A DNA stretch of 64,000 nt from Deinococcus seoulensis (lineage in GTDB: Bacteria > Deinococcota > Deinococci > Deinococcales > Deinococcaceae), in contig NZ_BMQM01000004.1 of NCBI RefSeq assembly GCF_014648115.1, positions 1-64,000 on the forward strand, in the 5' to 3' direction. A program made the translations under genes and the position numbers. This document shows, piece after piece, positions 23,731-32,809 of the stretch; the first letter of the stretch is position 1; each line of letters starts with the position of its first letter. The notes beneath the pieces are model-generated. The model saw only the letters and a program-made list of their open reading frames with translations, made no database searches and had not been told where the DNA came from.

Positions 23731-24689
23731 CGCTGCTGCCGGACCTGGGTGACCTGCTCAGGCTGCAACCCCAGTTCAACGCGGGCACGGTCGTGGAGGC
23801 CCTGCGGTTCCTGCGGGTGAGCGCGGCGCTGTGGGGCAGCGGCATGGATCCGGACCACCCGCTGCGGGACGCGCTGCCCGCTGCCCGCGTGGACATCACG
23901 GACGGTCTGGTCGGGGACTGGGCGTGGGCGGACGCCGAGCACACCCAGTTGCAGGACTTCCTGCAGCAGTTTCCGCAGGGCCGTGAGCGCCTGCGGGCCG
24001 CTGCGCAGGCCGAGTCGGCGCTGGCGCAGCTGGTCACGGCTCCCCTGTCCCTGACGCGCGCCTGCCACCCGGAGGTGCTCGCCGGGGTGCAGCAGGCCGT
24101 GCGGGGCGTGCAGGACGCGCTGGACGAGGGGCCGGGCACCCGCTGGCGCGCGCGGCGCCTCTCGGAACTGGCCGCCCGCCTCGCAGGGGTCGGCGGCGTG
24201 CTGATCGTGCCGCTGGACGACCTGCCAGACCTGCTGACCCTGCTGCCCGGCGCGGCCCTGCCGGACCTCGGCGGGTTCCAGCCGGGCGAGACGAGCCGCC
24301 TGCGTGCCCTGGCGGACCGCGCGTGGCAACTGCACGAGGACGACGACCTGAGCGGCCTGCTGGACAGCCTCAACCGCGAGGCGGGTGACCCCGTGACCCC
24401 CCGCGCGGAACTGGACGCCGCCGCGGCCGGCATTCACCTCGCGGTGGGGGACCTGGGCACGGCCCGCACGCTGCTGGAACGCGCGGCGCACGGCCTGACC
24501 GACGATCAACCCCGCAGTCTGGCGGGCCTGACCCTGGCGCGGCTGGGGCAGGTGCGGGACGCGCAGGGCGACCGGGAACTCGCGCAGCGCACCTACCGCG
24601 CGGTGCTGGCCCTGCGGTACGCGCCGCAGGTGGCCCGCGAGGCCGCGCAGGCCGGACTGGACACGCCGTTCGCCCTGACCCTCAGCTGA
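23721..24689 (+). CDS. Unknown 322-aa protein, TPR-like C-terminus
   Basis: I do not recognise a named family. The protein is Leu/Ala-rich and helical. The last 100 residues ([22 protein letters not shown]...[25 protein letters not shown]) look like two TPR-type helix pairs. There is no signal peptide, membrane segment or catalytic motif. The only start in frame near the 5' end is GTG 23721, with no clear SD, and it overlaps an 18-codon leader ORF. It converges with the DUF2071 gene 12 nt further on. Confidence 0.65.
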   Translation: MPLTLLPDLGDLLRLQPQFNAGTVVEALRFLRVSAALWGSGMDPDHPLRDALPAARVDITDGLVGDWAWADAEHTQLQDFLQQFPQGRERLRAAAQAESALAQLVTAPLSLTRACHPEVLAGVQQAVRGVQDALDEGPGTRWRARRLSELAARLAGVGGVLIVPLDDLPDLLTLLPGAALPDLGGFQPGETSRLRALADRAWQLHEDDDLSGLLDSLNREAGDPVTPRAELDAAAAGIHLAVGDLGTARTLLERAAHGLTDDQPRSLAGLTLARLGQVRDAQGDRELAQRTYRAVLALRYAPQVAREAAQAGLDTPFALTLS

Positions 24690-24701
24690 ACGGCCGGCTG
24701 C

Positions 24702-25403
24702 CTACAGGACCCGTTCGATCCACTGGGCACGCACGTCCAGCCGCTGGGCGTGCAGGGCGTGGGGGGGGCCGCTCAGGGTCAGGCCCAGCGGTGCGGCCAG
24801 GGTATTCACTCGCACTTCCACCTGGGCGCGCCGCAGCGGCCACGCGCGGTGGTCGATCACGCCCCGGTACACGTGCCCGGCCCGGTCAGCCGAGAACAGA
24901 CGCAACCGGTCGGTCAGCCACGCCTCCAGCGAGTCGCCGCTCACCCGGAGGGCCTCTCCGACTGGCCGGTACGCTCCGGCGAACTGCCCGCCGCCGGGCG
25001 TGCCGCTCACCCGCAGTTCGCTGGCGTAGCGGGTCACGCCTCCCTGCCGGTTCACCCACATGCGGCTGTGCCGGTACGGCAGGTGAAAGAAGGTGCGTGC
25101 CAGGCCCGCTGCAAGGGGCTGCGTGACGTCCAGGCTGTAGAACCACACGCCGGGCTCGCCGTTCACGGTCACGTAGGTCCGCAGGTTCAGTTCCGGGAAG
25201 GCGCTCAGGCCCGGCACGTCCGGCAGGCCCAGCGGACTGACGCCCTCCATCCGGAACGGCACCACACCCAGGTACGCCTGACCCCCGAAGGTGTCCAGGC
25301 GAACGCCGCGCGGCAGGGTGCGCTGCAACGCGTCCGCCGGGACGGACCAGTGCATGAAGCACAGGTCGTGCCACTGCATCCGCAGCACCCAGGGACGCGT
25401 CAT
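24702..25403 (-). CDS. DUF2071 (YqjF-type) protein
   Basis: A 233-aa protein with the DUF2071 hallmarks: WHDLCFMHWSVPADALQRTLP at the start, then VPFRMEGV, NLRTYVTVNGEPGVWFYSLD and a middle segment FHLPYRHSRM. These are acetoacetate-decarboxylase-like fold proteins without established chemistry in bacteria. There is no signal peptide. No clear -10 box or SD was found upstream of ATG 25403. It is convergent with the TPR-like gene. Confidence 0.8.
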   Translation of the reverse strand: MTRPWVLRMQWHDLCFMHWSVPADALQRTLPRGVRLDTFGGQAYLGVVPFRMEGVSPLGLPDVPGLSAFPELNLRTYVTVNGEPGVWFYSLDVTQPLAAGLARTFFHLPYRHSRMWVNRQGGVTRYASELRVSGTPGGGQFAGAYRPVGEALRVSGDSLEAWLTDRLRLFSADRAGHVYRGVIDHRAWPLRRAQVEVRVNTLAAPLGLTLSGPPHALHAQRLDVRAQWIERVL

Positions 25404-25819
25404 GCCCGGCCCACCACCCAGGTCCGGCCCCCTGCACAGGTCCAGCCCACTGCCCGGGGGGCGGGACGGGCGGCGCCACTACCGAAACCCGCACGGAAAC
25501 CGGCATGAAGACCGGGAGGGGAGAGCGGGCGCGCCGGGAACATCCTGCCAGCAGAGCACGTGCCCGGCGCCGCAGATGGTGTGATTTCCCTGCATGTGAA
25601 CGGAGGCAACCCCCGCTCAACAGGCCGTAAAGCCCGCCTTGGGGCCCCCATCATCAGATCCGCCGGGAGCACCACTAGGCTTACCTCGTTGAACAGCCCG
25701 GCCCCCCCTCCCTGACCTGTCAGGAGGACCCGGCCGGGACTCACGGCGGGCGGCTCCCGTTCTCCGCACGTTCTCGCAGCGGCCGCCCGCACCCAACCCA
25801 TCCCCTAGGAGGCACCACC
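25404..25819. other. 416-nt intergenic region with a hairpin
   Basis: No gene was seen. A TAGGCT box (about 25677) could drive the ferritin-like gene to the right. A strong hairpin (25697-25738) follows, and the AGGAGG site lies at 25807-25812. Confidence 0.4.
25697..25738 (+). promoter_or_regulatory. Leader hairpin before the ferritin-like gene
   Basis: An outer CCCGGCC/GGCCGGG stem encloses CCTGAC-CT-GTCAGG with further pairing between. It lies in the probable 5' leader, about 80 nt before the start codon. Role unknown. Confidence 0.4.
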
Positions 25820-26278
25820 ATGACCATGAACAACGAAACCGTGCTCGACAAACTCCAGTACCTGCTTGGCACCCTGCGCGACGGCGAGAAAGGCTTTGCC
25901 GATGCTGCCGAGCACGCCACCGACCCCAAACTGAAGGCCCTGTTCAGTGAACGCAGCGCCCAGCGTCAGAAGCTGGCCGCCGAGGTCGAGGAGAAGATCG
26001 CCGCTCACGGTGACAAACCCCGCGAGGGCGGCAGCGTCGGCGCTGCCCTGCACCGCACGTGGCTGAACGTCCGTGACGCCGTGACCGGCCGCGACGACTA
26101 CGCCGTGGTCGCCGAGGCGGAACGCGGTGAGGACGTGGCCGTCGAGAACTACCAGGACGTCCTGAAGGAAACCGAGCTGCCCGCCGAGATCCGCGCGTTC
26201 GTGGAAGGGCAGTTCAGCCGCGTGAAAGCCAGCCACGACGAGATCCGTGACCTGAAGCACGGCATGCAGGCCAGCTGA
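25820..26278 (+). CDS. Ferritin-like four-helix protein (PA2169/DUF2383 type)
   Basis: A 152-aa all-helical protein: LDKLQYLLGTLRDGEKGFADAAEHA, then a helix ending RSAQRQKLAAEVE, and EDVAVENYQDVL and FVEGQFSRVKASHDEIRDLKH at the C-terminus. The spaced Glu/His (EKGF..EH, ERGED..EN, SHDEI) fit a ferritin-like helical bundle with a possible di-metal site. It is often associated with stress. ATG 25820 has AGGAGG 7 nt upstream and a long leader. The stop TGA is the left flanking triplet of a truncated miniature repeat. Confidence 0.82.
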   Translation: MTMNNETVLDKLQYLLGTLRDGEKGFADAAEHATDPKLKALFSERSAQRQKLAAEVEEKIAAHGDKPREGGSVGAALHRTWLNVRDAVTGRDDYAVVAEAERGEDVAVENYQDVLKETELPAEIRAFVEGQFSRVKASHDEIRDLKHGMQAS

Positions 26279-26342
26279 TACCGACTCCTACTCGCTCCGC
26301 TCGGATTGAACGGCTTTATAAGCCATTCAATCGGAGTCAGTA
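26279..26342 (+). mobile_element. Miniature element, copy 4a (64 bp)
   Basis: TACCGACTCC...GGAGTCAGTA with the central hairpin but without most of the left arm body. It is flanked by TGA at 26276-26278 (stop of the ferritin-like gene) and TGA at 26343-26345. Confidence 0.72.
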
Positions 26343-26345
26343 TGA

Positions 26346-26390
26346 TACCGACTCCGATTGAATGGGCCGCTCGGGCTGTTCAACCGGGGA
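26346..26390 (-). mobile_element. Miniature element, copy 4b (partial, abutting 4a)
   Basis: It begins directly after the TGA shared with copy 4a with TACCGACTCCGATTGAATGGG. It ends at CCGGGGA before TCA, as if part of the right terminus was lost. Orientation is opposite to 4a. Confidence 0.55.
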
Positions 26391-26423
26391 TCACGTAAGG
26401 GCGGGTCAGGTTCTGTCCCGACA

Positions 26424-26462
26424 GCAGAGAGCGCAGCCACCAGTACGGGCTGCGCTCTCTGC
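26424..26462. terminator. Perfect 15-bp inverted repeat
   Basis: Arms 26424-26438 and 26448-26462 are perfectly complementary. It lies 20 nt past the stop of the HAMP gene (minus strand). No T run is present. Confidence 0.6.
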
Positions 26463-26482
26463 CGTGTTGTGAGGTCGGGCGG

Positions 26483-28306
26483 TCAGCCGCGTTGCTTGCG
26501 GCGGCGCAGGCGTTCCATGGCGGAATCCAGGCTCAGACGCATGCGTTCCAGTGCCTGCGCGAGGTCGCCGATCTCGTCGTTGCGTTCCGGCTGCACCGGG
26601 CGCGACAGGTCACCCATGCTGATGGCGTCGGCCACCCGCACCAGCCGCTCGATGGGCTCCACGACGCGTTGCGCGGCGCGCACGGCCAGGTACGCCGCCA
26701 GTCCCAGGGCCAGCAGCGCCACGAATAGCACCAGCAGCAGCGTGTTGCGCAGCGTGGCGGCCTGCTCGGCGTTCTCCACGCCGACCGCGACCGAGTACAG
26801 CAGGTTGGTGTTCTCGCTGTCCACGGGGTTGGTGGTGACGCTGCGCACGCCGTCCTGTTCCAGCACCGAGATCTTCTGCACGATGTAGTTCACGCGGGTG
26901 CTGCGCTGGTTGGCGGGATCGGCCGCCAGTTTGTCCAGTTTCAGGGTGTCGTTCGCGGTGCCGGCCCCCACGGATTTCAGTTCGTCGGCCATCTGCCGGT
27001 AGATCGCGGCCGGGTTGACGGTCCGGGTGAAGGTGGACTGCTTGGGGTTCTCGATCAGCCAGTTGCTGATTTCCGGGTTCAGCAGGTCGTCGAGTTCCGG
27101 CGTCTGACTGCGGAAGTACCGGGTGCCGTCCCGCAGTTCGATCTGCACGAACCCCACGCTGGAACTCGTGACCAGCGCCTGCAACTGCGCCGGGATGGAC
27201 TGACTGCGCGACGGATCGAGGTTCGTACCGACCGCCACGGCCACCGCCTGCGCGTTGCGTTTGACCAACTGCCCCTGCAGGTTCGGGAGGGTCAGGGCCA
27301 GCACGCCCAGCGTCAGGGCGCTGGACACGCCCAGCGGCACCAGCGCCCCCACGGCCATGCGGCGCGACAGGCTGCTGCGCCGCTCGGACGCCGAGGCCAG
27401 CGGGTCCGCCAGGGGCGTGACGACCACCGAGTCCAGCGGGCGTAACTGCACGTCCGGGGTACTTTCCGGCGTGGCGGCGGCGGGCATGCTGAGCGCTCCC
27501 GTGAAGTCGCTCCACACGTCGGCCGGGGCGACCTCGGGGGCGGTCATGATGGCCGCGCCTCCACCCATTCCCGTGCTGCCCATTCCCGCGCTGGCTGGAG
27601 TGCCGGAGACAGTAGCCGGAGTGCCGGGCAGGCTGCCGAAGGGGTCGCTGGCCGCCGCGGCGAACGGCCCCGGCGCCGGGCTGCCCTGGGCGGCCGGAAC
27701 TTCCGGCGTACCGGGCGCGGTGGGTTCCGGCGCGAACAGGTTCCCCGGCGTGAACTCGCCCATGTCCAGTACGGGCGCGGCGGGCGGGGTGCGCCAGTCG
27801 TCCGCTGCGGCCAGAGGCGCGAAGGGATCAGAGGTCGCGGCCGCGAACGGGTCCGCGCCGAACGCGGACGGGCGGGGTACGGACGCCACGCTGTCCTCAC
27901 TGAACTTCACTTCCGGCCAGATGGCCGAGGCGCGCAGGTCCGCCATGTCCTGCGACACGCTGGGCTGCGGGTTGCTGGGCGCCAGCGGCGCGTCGTCCTG
28001 CGCGGCACTCACGGGCGCCGGCACGACCTGCCGGGGTGGGGGGGCCACGCCCTGGAACGGTTCGCTGATCAGGTTCGTCTCGTCACGCACCTCCTCCAGC
28101 GATACGTTGGCACCCACCGCCTGGAACATGGACAGCAGCAGTTCCGCGCGGGCCCGCCCGGTGGGTTTCATCAGGCGTCCCGAGCGGCGCGCGCTGAGGC
28201 GCTGGGCCTGCTCGCCGTTCAGACCGAAGCGTTCCATCAACTGGTGTTCGAGCACCTGCCGCATGCTGTCCGCGACCGGTTCCCGGATGACGACCGTGTA
28301 CTTCAT
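26483..28306 (-). CDS. HAMP-domain membrane protein without output domain
   Basis: A 607-aa protein: a small N-terminal alpha/beta domain (1-76, KYTVVIREPV...GANVSLEEV), a long Pro/Ala/Thr-rich linker (77-315), TM1 (about 319-341), a 180-residue external domain, TM2 (522-544) and a HAMP domain (545-598, with conserved Pro and NDEIGDLAQALERM). It then stops at RRRKQRG; no kinase, MCP or cyclase follows. The large cytosolic N-terminus is unusual for a HAMP receptor and may be the output side. ATG 28306 overlaps the stop of a 54-aa ORF (ATGA). Last gene of a four-gene overlapping cassette. Confidence 0.8.
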   Translation of the reverse strand: MKYTVVIREPVADSMRQVLEHQLMERFGLNGEQAQRLSARRSGRLMKPTGRARAELLLSMFQAVGANVSLEEVRDETNLISEPFQGVAPPPRQVVPAPVSAAQDDAPLAPSNPQPSVSQDMADLRASAIWPEVKFSEDSVASVPRPSAFGADPFAAATSDPFAPLAAADDWRTPPAAPVLDMGEFTPGNLFAPEPTAPGTPEVPAAQGSPAPGPFAAAASDPFGSLPGTPATVSGTPASAGMGSTGMGGGAAIMTAPEVAPADVWSDFTGALSMPAAATPESTPDVQLRPLDSVVVTPLADPLASASERRSSLSRRMAVGALVPLGVSSALTLGVLALTLPNLQGQLVKRNAQAVAVAVGTNLDPSRSQSIPAQLQALVTSSSVGFVQIELRDGTRYFRSQTPELDDLLNPEISNWLIENPKQSTFTRTVNPAAIYRQMADELKSVGAGTANDTLKLDKLAADPANQRSTRVNYIVQKISVLEQDGVRSVTTNPVDSENTNLLYSVAVGVENAEQAATLRNTLLLVLFVALLALGLAAYLAVRAAQRVVEPIERLVRVADAISMGDLSRPVQPERNDEIGDLAQALERMRLSLDSAMERLRRRKQRG

Positions 28307-28467
28307 GCCGCCACCCGTCCTGCGCGCGCGCGAGTGACCTGCAGTGAAACCGGGACGTTCAGGGGCGTATTCATCGGGGGGCCTCCAGCGGTGCGGGCGG
28401 GCAGTCGGCCACCGGGGCGGACTGCGGCAGGGAAGACGGGGGTGTGAGGGATGATCCGGGCGTTCAT
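28303..28467 (-). CDS. 54-aa small protein wedged by ATGA overlaps
   Basis: A 54-codon frame that starts at ATG 28467 inside the stop of the upstream gene (ATGA) and whose TGA overlaps the ATG of the HAMP gene (ATGA). It fills the gap exactly, which argues that it is translated. The product is Arg/Pro/Ala-rich and basic, with no domain I know. A second in-frame ATG (28374) has GGAGG 7 nt upstream and would give 23 residues, so it may mainly couple translation into the HAMP gene. Confidence 0.5.
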   Translation of the reverse strand: MNARIIPHTPVFPAAVRPGGRLPARTAGGPPMNTPLNVPVSLQVTRARAGRVAA

Positions 28468-28868
28468 GTGATGCCCCGGTCGCGCAGGTTACGGGCGAAC
28501 TGCTGCACCCGTTCGGGATTCAGTTGCCGCGCCAGTCCTGACAGCAGGCCGCTGAGGGTCGCGCCGCTTCCGAGTTCGTCCAGAACCTCGTCCACCATGA
28601 CCTCGGCCATCGGGCCGACGACGGGGATCAGGCACTGCGTGACGGTGTCGGCCGTGTCGTCCGTGACGCGCTGGTCGCGCTGCGCGGCGCGGTTCACCCA
28701 CTGCCCGGCAGCTTCCAGGCGTTCGGTCACGTCCGGCACGGTCAGGCCCGCCAGTCGCGCGACCTCCGTGATGTCCCGCACGCCGTCCACCTGATGCATG
28801 ACCCGCCAGATGGTGTACGGCAGGGGCGTGCTGTCGTTCAGGCCCTCGGGCCACTGCGGCGCGCTCAC
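28464..28868 (-). CDS. Unknown 134-aa protein, winged-helix-like with C-terminal GPxA helical domain
   Basis: From GTG 28868 (GTGA overlap with the upstream stop) the product is 134 aa; ATG 28895 would add nine residues. Residues about 18-55 (YTIWRVMHQVDGVRDITEVARLAG..., given in part) look like a winged helix. The C-terminal CLIPVVGPMAEVMVDEVL...GLLSGLARQL resembles the short helical domain with GPxA found at the ends of some bacterial signalling proteins. That resemblance is from memory and tentative. It is the second gene of the cassette. Confidence 0.6.
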   Translation of the reverse strand: MSAPQWPEGLNDSTPLPYTIWRVMHQVDGVRDITEVARLAGLTVPDVTERLEAAGQWVNRAAQRDQRVTDDTADTVTQCLIPVVGPMAEVMVDEVLDELGSGATLSGLLSGLARQLNPERVQQFARNLRDRGIT

Positions 28869-29740
28869 CGGGACTCCAGGCCAGCGGCGGACCATTCGGG
28901 CCGGTCACGCAGGTCCGTGACGGGCAGGTCCAGCAGGCGCAGGCCAAGGCGTGCCAGGGTCGCTTCCAGCGCCGCCAGCAGCGCCGGACGGAACTCCGCG
29001 ACCGTCACTTCCTCGTCGATGGTCAGCTGCCCGCCGCTCAGGTGAATGTCCTGCGCGAACGGGTCCAGGCACGGGTACGACTCGGCCAGGCGCATGGTGA
29101 TCTGCCGCCACGTGGCGTCCAGCGGCGCGGCCCGGTGAATGCGGGCCATCAGTTCCCGCCAGAACGCCACGAGTTTCTCGCGGTTCGCCTCGCTGTTCTG
29201 CGAGTACGCCACGCAGGTCGCGCCGGCCACGGGCAGCGTGCCGCCCAGCACCCGCCCCGACGTCCAGAACGAGCAACCCTCACCGGCCAGCAGCAGCCCG
29301 TGAAAGCGGTCGCGTTCCAGCTCGGCCCGCAGGTCCGGCCACGCACCCCGGAGCGGGCGGCCCTGTGCGTCGCGGGTACTCCAGATCAGGTCGCTCAGGG
29401 AGGGGGACAGCGCCGTCAGGCTGACGGTCGCGCGCGGCACGCCCCGCATGGCGGTCTCCCAGGACAGCGTCTGCCCGCCGCGCGTGAAGCCGCCCAGCAG
29501 CACGCCCCGCGTCCAGACGAAACGCACCCAGCGGGACCCCTGAACGCCGTCGAAGGTGCCGCTGAACTCCTGAGCCTGACGCAGTGCGAGATCCGAGATG
29601 ATTTCCGTCCAGGGGTAATGGTCGGTGCTGAGGCCGGTGTACACCGCCGCGTCGAGGGGCACCGGCACCAGTTGGTTCAGGGGGTGCAGTTCCAGCGGCA
29701 AGGATGGCGTCTGTGAGGAAGGGGAGATTGGCTCAGGCAT
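28865..29740 (-). CDS. Unknown 291-aa protein, possibly PATAN/DUF4388-like
   Basis: First gene of the four-gene minus-strand cassette. Residues about 50-110 (AQEFSGTFDGVQGSRWVRFVW...GVLLGGFTRG) have the Gly-rich beta pattern of PATAN/DUF4388 domains. The C-terminal half has a YPCLDPFAQDI motif and an ending helix ALEATLARLG. There is no signal peptide or membrane segment. The ATG is 29740; no convincing promoter was seen. A soluble signalling adaptor acting with the HAMP protein is plausible, but this is inference from gene order. Confidence 0.6.
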   Translation of the reverse strand: MPEPISPSSQTPSLPLELHPLNQLVPVPLDAAVYTGLSTDHYPWTEIISDLALRQAQEFSGTFDGVQGSRWVRFVWTRGVLLGGFTRGGQTLSWETAMRGVPRATVSLTALSPSLSDLIWSTRDAQGRPLRGAWPDLRAELERDRFHGLLLAGEGCSFWTSGRVLGGTLPVAGATCVAYSQNSEANREKLVAFWRELMARIHRAAPLDATWRQITMRLAESYPCLDPFAQDIHLSGGQLTIDEEVTVAEFRPALLAALEATLARLGLRLLDLPVTDLRDRPEWSAAGLESR

Positions 29741-30043
29741 GAAGGTTCCGGGGGTCAGAATGAGGACTGGCTTTGCAGGGACTAAACACGCTCCGTTATG
29801 GATACCTCATCATGACACCCCTCGGCGTCTTACGTGCCGCTTACACATGTCGAAAAACTCACGTTCGGTACGGTGTCGCGCACACACCAGTGCGCCCGGT
29901 ACCCGTATCCGCCGCAGTCGCGGGCCGCGCGCCGCCGCCTTCATACAACGCTGCTCGCTCACGGAACGCCGAGGGGGGGGAGGCGTCCGCGCCGCAGCGC
30001 CAGACCACCTCCCCCCCTCCGCGTTCCGGGTGGACTGCTGGGC
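29741..30043. other. 303-nt intergenic region
   Basis: It holds the promoter region of the minus-strand cassette and the hairpin at 29963-30027. Open frames here run into the antisense of flanking genes and were not accepted. Confidence 0.4.
29963..30027. terminator. Long GC-rich hairpin after the bacilliredoxin gene
   Basis: GGAACGC (29963-29969) pairs with GCGTTCC (30021-30027), and the G8 tract at 29973-29980 pairs with a C tract at 30011-30017. Together they make a stem of about 17 bp with one mismatch. Confidence 0.6.
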
Positions 30044-30688
30044 TCAGCCCAGTTCGTCCAGCAGGGCCTGCACGCGGGCCTTCAGGTCGCCGCGTTCCTG
30101 CGGCGCGCCCAGCTGGTGCAGGCCGCCGTGGTAGGCGTCCGGGTCGCCGAACAGGCGCGACAGCAGCTCGAATTCACGCTGGCTGCGCAGGCTGGCGTCG
30201 TCACGGAACATGTTCACGTACTGATCCTGGAAGGCCCACTCGCTCAGCTGGCCGTCCAGGAAGGCGCGCATCAGGCGGCGGTACGGCTCGGCGTTGTCGT
30301 CGGTGGCGACGGCACCCTCGCCGCTGCGCAGCGGGACGTGCTGCGCGAACACCGGCCCCAGCGCCTCGGGCGTGATGTCCCAGTTGTTCACCTCGAAGCG
30401 CGGCTGGCCGTCCTGGAACAGGATCAGCTGCGGGCTGTGGTGAATCAGGCCGGTACGCTGCGCGATGTGGTTACTGGCGGGGCGCCAGTCCACGACGCGC
30501 ACGAAGCCGACGGGCAGGTCGTGGCGTTGCAGGAAGGTTTCGAGCACGCCGAAGCCCTGCATGGTCTTGTGGCAGGTCCCGGCCTTGAACACGGCGGCCA
30601 GCGGGTACTCGCTCAGGAACTGATCGACTTCCTCGGGCGTGGTCAGCGGCACGAGCACCTGGGGTTCGTTCTGCGCGGTCTGGGTCAT
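30044..30688 (-). CDS. Monothiol bacilliredoxin (BrxC/YtxJ) fused to an immunity-like domain
   Basis: A 214-aa protein. Residues 1-110 are a thioredoxin fold of the BrxC/YtxJ family: AGTCHKT with the single active Cys (39), [14 protein letters not shown] with the cis-Pro and NNWDIT. BrxC proteins reduce bacillithiol mixed disulfides, and bacillithiol is used in Deinococcus. Residues 125-214 ([21 protein letters not shown]..., [10 protein letters not shown]) resemble colicin/bacteriocin immunity-like helical domains. The fusion is unusual. ATG 30688 has TATGCT 6 nt upstream. Confidence 0.78.
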   Translation of the reverse strand: MTQTAQNEPQVLVPLTTPEEVDQFLSEYPLAAVFKAGTCHKTMQGFGVLETFLQRHDLPVGFVRVVDWRPASNHIAQRTGLIHHSPQLILFQDGQPRFEVNNWDITPEALGPVFAQHVPLRSGEGAVATDDNAEPYRRLMRAFLDGQLSEWAFQDQYVNMFRDDASLRSQREFELLSRLFGDPDAYHGGLHQLGAPQERGDLKARVQALLDELG

Positions 30689-30797
30689 GCCCCCAGCATA
30701 GCGCCCGCTTTACAAAACGAAGTAATTCCGCTTCCGTTTGCCCCGTCCTGCGGCCGCCCGGTTTCTGCCCCCACAGGTCCGGCTGCCGGGCAGCCGG

Positions 30798-31775
30798 TTA
30801 TTCCAGCGTCCAGACGTGCGCTTTCAGGTGCGTGGCGCCCGGGTAGTCCTCACCGGAACTCAGGTGGTCACTCAGGCGGGCGCGTCGGCCCGCGCCGCCG
30901 TTCGCGTCATCCAGTCCGGCCAGCACCATCCGCTCGAACGCGCCGGGCGTCACGCCCGCATGGTTCAGCAGCGCCAGCACCTGCCCGCCCGGAGCGGTCA
31001 CCGCCGACGCCAGCGCCATCAGGCCGCCGTAATCCCGTTCGGAACGCCAGGTGCCGCGTGGGCCGCGCGCGAAACTCGGTGGGTCCAGAATCACCAGATC
31101 GAACTGCGCGCCGCGCCGCGCGAGGCGGCCCAGCCACCCGAACACGTCACCGTACAGGAAGTCGGTGTCCGGGGCGTGCAGGCCGCTCAGGGCGTAGTTC
31201 GCCTGCCCCCACGCCAGCACCTTGCGGGACAGGTCCACGTTCTTCACGACCTGCGCGCCCCCCAGCGCCGCGTTCAGGCCGAACCCGCAGGTGTACGCGA
31301 AGGTGTTCAGCACCCGCCCCTCCCCGTGAGTGGCGTGCTCCCGCACCCACGCGCGGGCCGGGCGGGCGTCCGTGAACAGGCCCACGCTCAGGTCCGCGCC
31401 GGGACGGATCAGGAACGGCACGCCTTCCTCCAGCGCCGTCACCTCGGGCCGCGCCTCGCCCCACACCGGGTCCGGCGGGGACAGGTACTCGCGGTCCACG
31501 TTCGCCGCGTGCCGCGCCTCGACCGGGCGGCGCTTGAGGTACACGGCCGCCAGCCTGCCCGCGCGGCCGCAGGCGTCGGCCAGCGCCTGCTCCTCCCAGG
31601 GGTCCAGCGTGTCGTACAGGCTCAGAATGCCGGCGTCCCCGGCGATGTCCAGCGTGAACAGGCCCCCAGTCTCGGTCTGGTGCGCCGCGCGGTACACGGT
31701 CGTACCCAGCGACGGCAGGTACGCCCGCGCCGCCAGCAGGCCCGGCAGACCCGAGAGCAGCTCCGTGAACGTCAA
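30798..31775 (-). CDS. Class I SAM-dependent rRNA methyltransferase (RlmI/RlmK-like)
   Basis: About 325 aa. A central Rossmann SAM-binding region ([20 protein letters not shown]) and the catalytic DPPSFARG motif are those of RlmI/RlmK-type 23S rRNA methyltransferases. An N-terminal beta-rich part ([16 protein letters not shown]) precedes it. I place the start at TTG 31775, overlapping the mraY stop (TTGA). GTG codons further upstream inside mraY are possible. Target base is not decidable from sequence. Co-transcribed with mraY. Confidence 0.8.
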   Translation of the reverse strand: MTFTELLSGLPGLLAARAYLPSLGTTVYRAAHQTETGGLFTLDIAGDAGILSLYDTLDPWEEQALADACGRAGRLAAVYLKRRPVEARHAANVDREYLSPPDPVWGEARPEVTALEEGVPFLIRPGADLSVGLFTDARPARAWVREHATHGEGRVLNTFAYTCGFGLNAALGGAQVVKNVDLSRKVLAWGQANYALSGLHAPDTDFLYGDVFGWLGRLARRGAQFDLVILDPPSFARGPRGTWRSERDYGGLMALASAVTAPGGQVLALLNHAGVTPGAFERMVLAGLDDANGGAGRRARLSDHLSSGEDYPGATHLKAHVWTLE

Positions 31776-32695
31776 GGACGCCCGCCGAGAATCCACCACA
31801 CGGCGGCCGTCGCCACGGCCGTGACCACCCAGAACCGCATGGTGACGTGCGTTTCCGGCCAGCCGATATCCGCGTGCTCGAAGTGATGCTGGATGGGCGA
31901 CATCTTGAACACCCGCTTGCCACGCAGCTTGAACGACGCCACCTGAATCACGACGCTCAGGACCGCCGCCACCGGAATGATCGCCGCGAGCGGCAGCAGC
32001 CACACGTCCGCGTACAGCACGTACGCACCGGCCGCCACAGCCCCGATCGCGTGGCTGCCCATGTCACCCATGAACACCCGCGCCGGGTGCGCGTTGAACC
32101 ACAGGAACCCCAGCAGCGCCGCCACCAGCAACGCACTGACCGGCGACAGCGCCAGCAGCGGCAGCAGCACGATGATCGCCACGCCGCTCAGCAGGCCGTC
32201 CAGGCCGTCCGTGAAGTTGAAGGCGTTCACGCTGCCCACCATCACCAGCGTCAGCAGGATCACGTCGGCGACCGGCCCCAGGCTGGGCAGCAGTTCATGC
32301 GCGGCCAGCGGCGCGGCAAAGTACGCGAAGACCAGCGACACCACGAACTGCAACGGGAACTTCTCGCGGGCCAGCAGCTCCGTGCGGCCCCGCCCGGTCA
32401 TGCGCGACCGGATCTTCAGCAGGTCGTCGATCCCGCCGATCACGCCCATCGCCAGCGCCGCGAGCATGATGATCAGCTCACGTGGCCCGCCGGCATGCCC
32501 GGTCAGGTACAGCGGAAAGAACACCAGCGCCGCGGCCAGCACGAACGGCACGCCGCCCGCCGTGGGCGTGCCCTCCTTGACCAGGTGCGTCTGCGGGCCG
32601 TCCACGCGCACCTTCTGCCCCCAGCCACGCGCCCGGCTGACCCGCACGAACAGGCCCACCAGGAACCACGAAAGCAGCGCCGTGACGACCATCAT
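31772..32695 (-). CDS. mraY: Phospho-N-acetylmuramoyl-pentapeptide transferase
   Basis: A 307-aa membrane enzyme with about ten segments that makes lipid I from UDP-MurNAc-pentapeptide and undecaprenyl phosphate. Diagnostic motifs are [24 protein letters not shown] (catalytic Asp), [10 protein letters not shown] and MSPIQHHFE. It is slightly shorter than the usual 320-360 aa at the N-terminus. It is not inside a division/cell-wall (dcw) cluster; the partner gene is an rRNA methyltransferase overlapping its stop. Confidence 0.95.
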   Translation of the reverse strand: MMVVTALLSWFLVGLFVRVSRARGWGQKVRVDGPQTHLVKEGTPTAGGVPFVLAAALVFFPLYLTGHAGGPRELIIMLAALAMGVIGGIDDLLKIRSRMTGRGRTELLAREKFPLQFVVSLVFAYFAAPLAAHELLPSLGPVADVILLTLVMVGSVNAFNFTDGLDGLLSGVAIIVLLPLLALSPVSALLVAALLGFLWFNAHPARVFMGDMGSHAIGAVAAGAYVLYADVWLLPLAAIIPVAAVLSVVIQVASFKLRGKRVFKMSPIQHHFEHADIGWPETHVTMRFWVVTAVATAAVWWILGGRP

Positions 32696-32809
32696 GGCCG
32701 CACCACCCGGAAAGCAAACAGGACACTCATCTCAACCGAGGAGCCTACCACGCACCAGGAGGCCGCCCGCACGCCCGCAGCGGCCCGGCACAGGGCAACT
32801 CCAGTCGGG

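Noticed and set aside
29773..30375. Plus-strand frames across the 29.7-30.4 kb gap
   Set aside because: They run through a terminator hairpin into the antisense of the bacilliredoxin gene.
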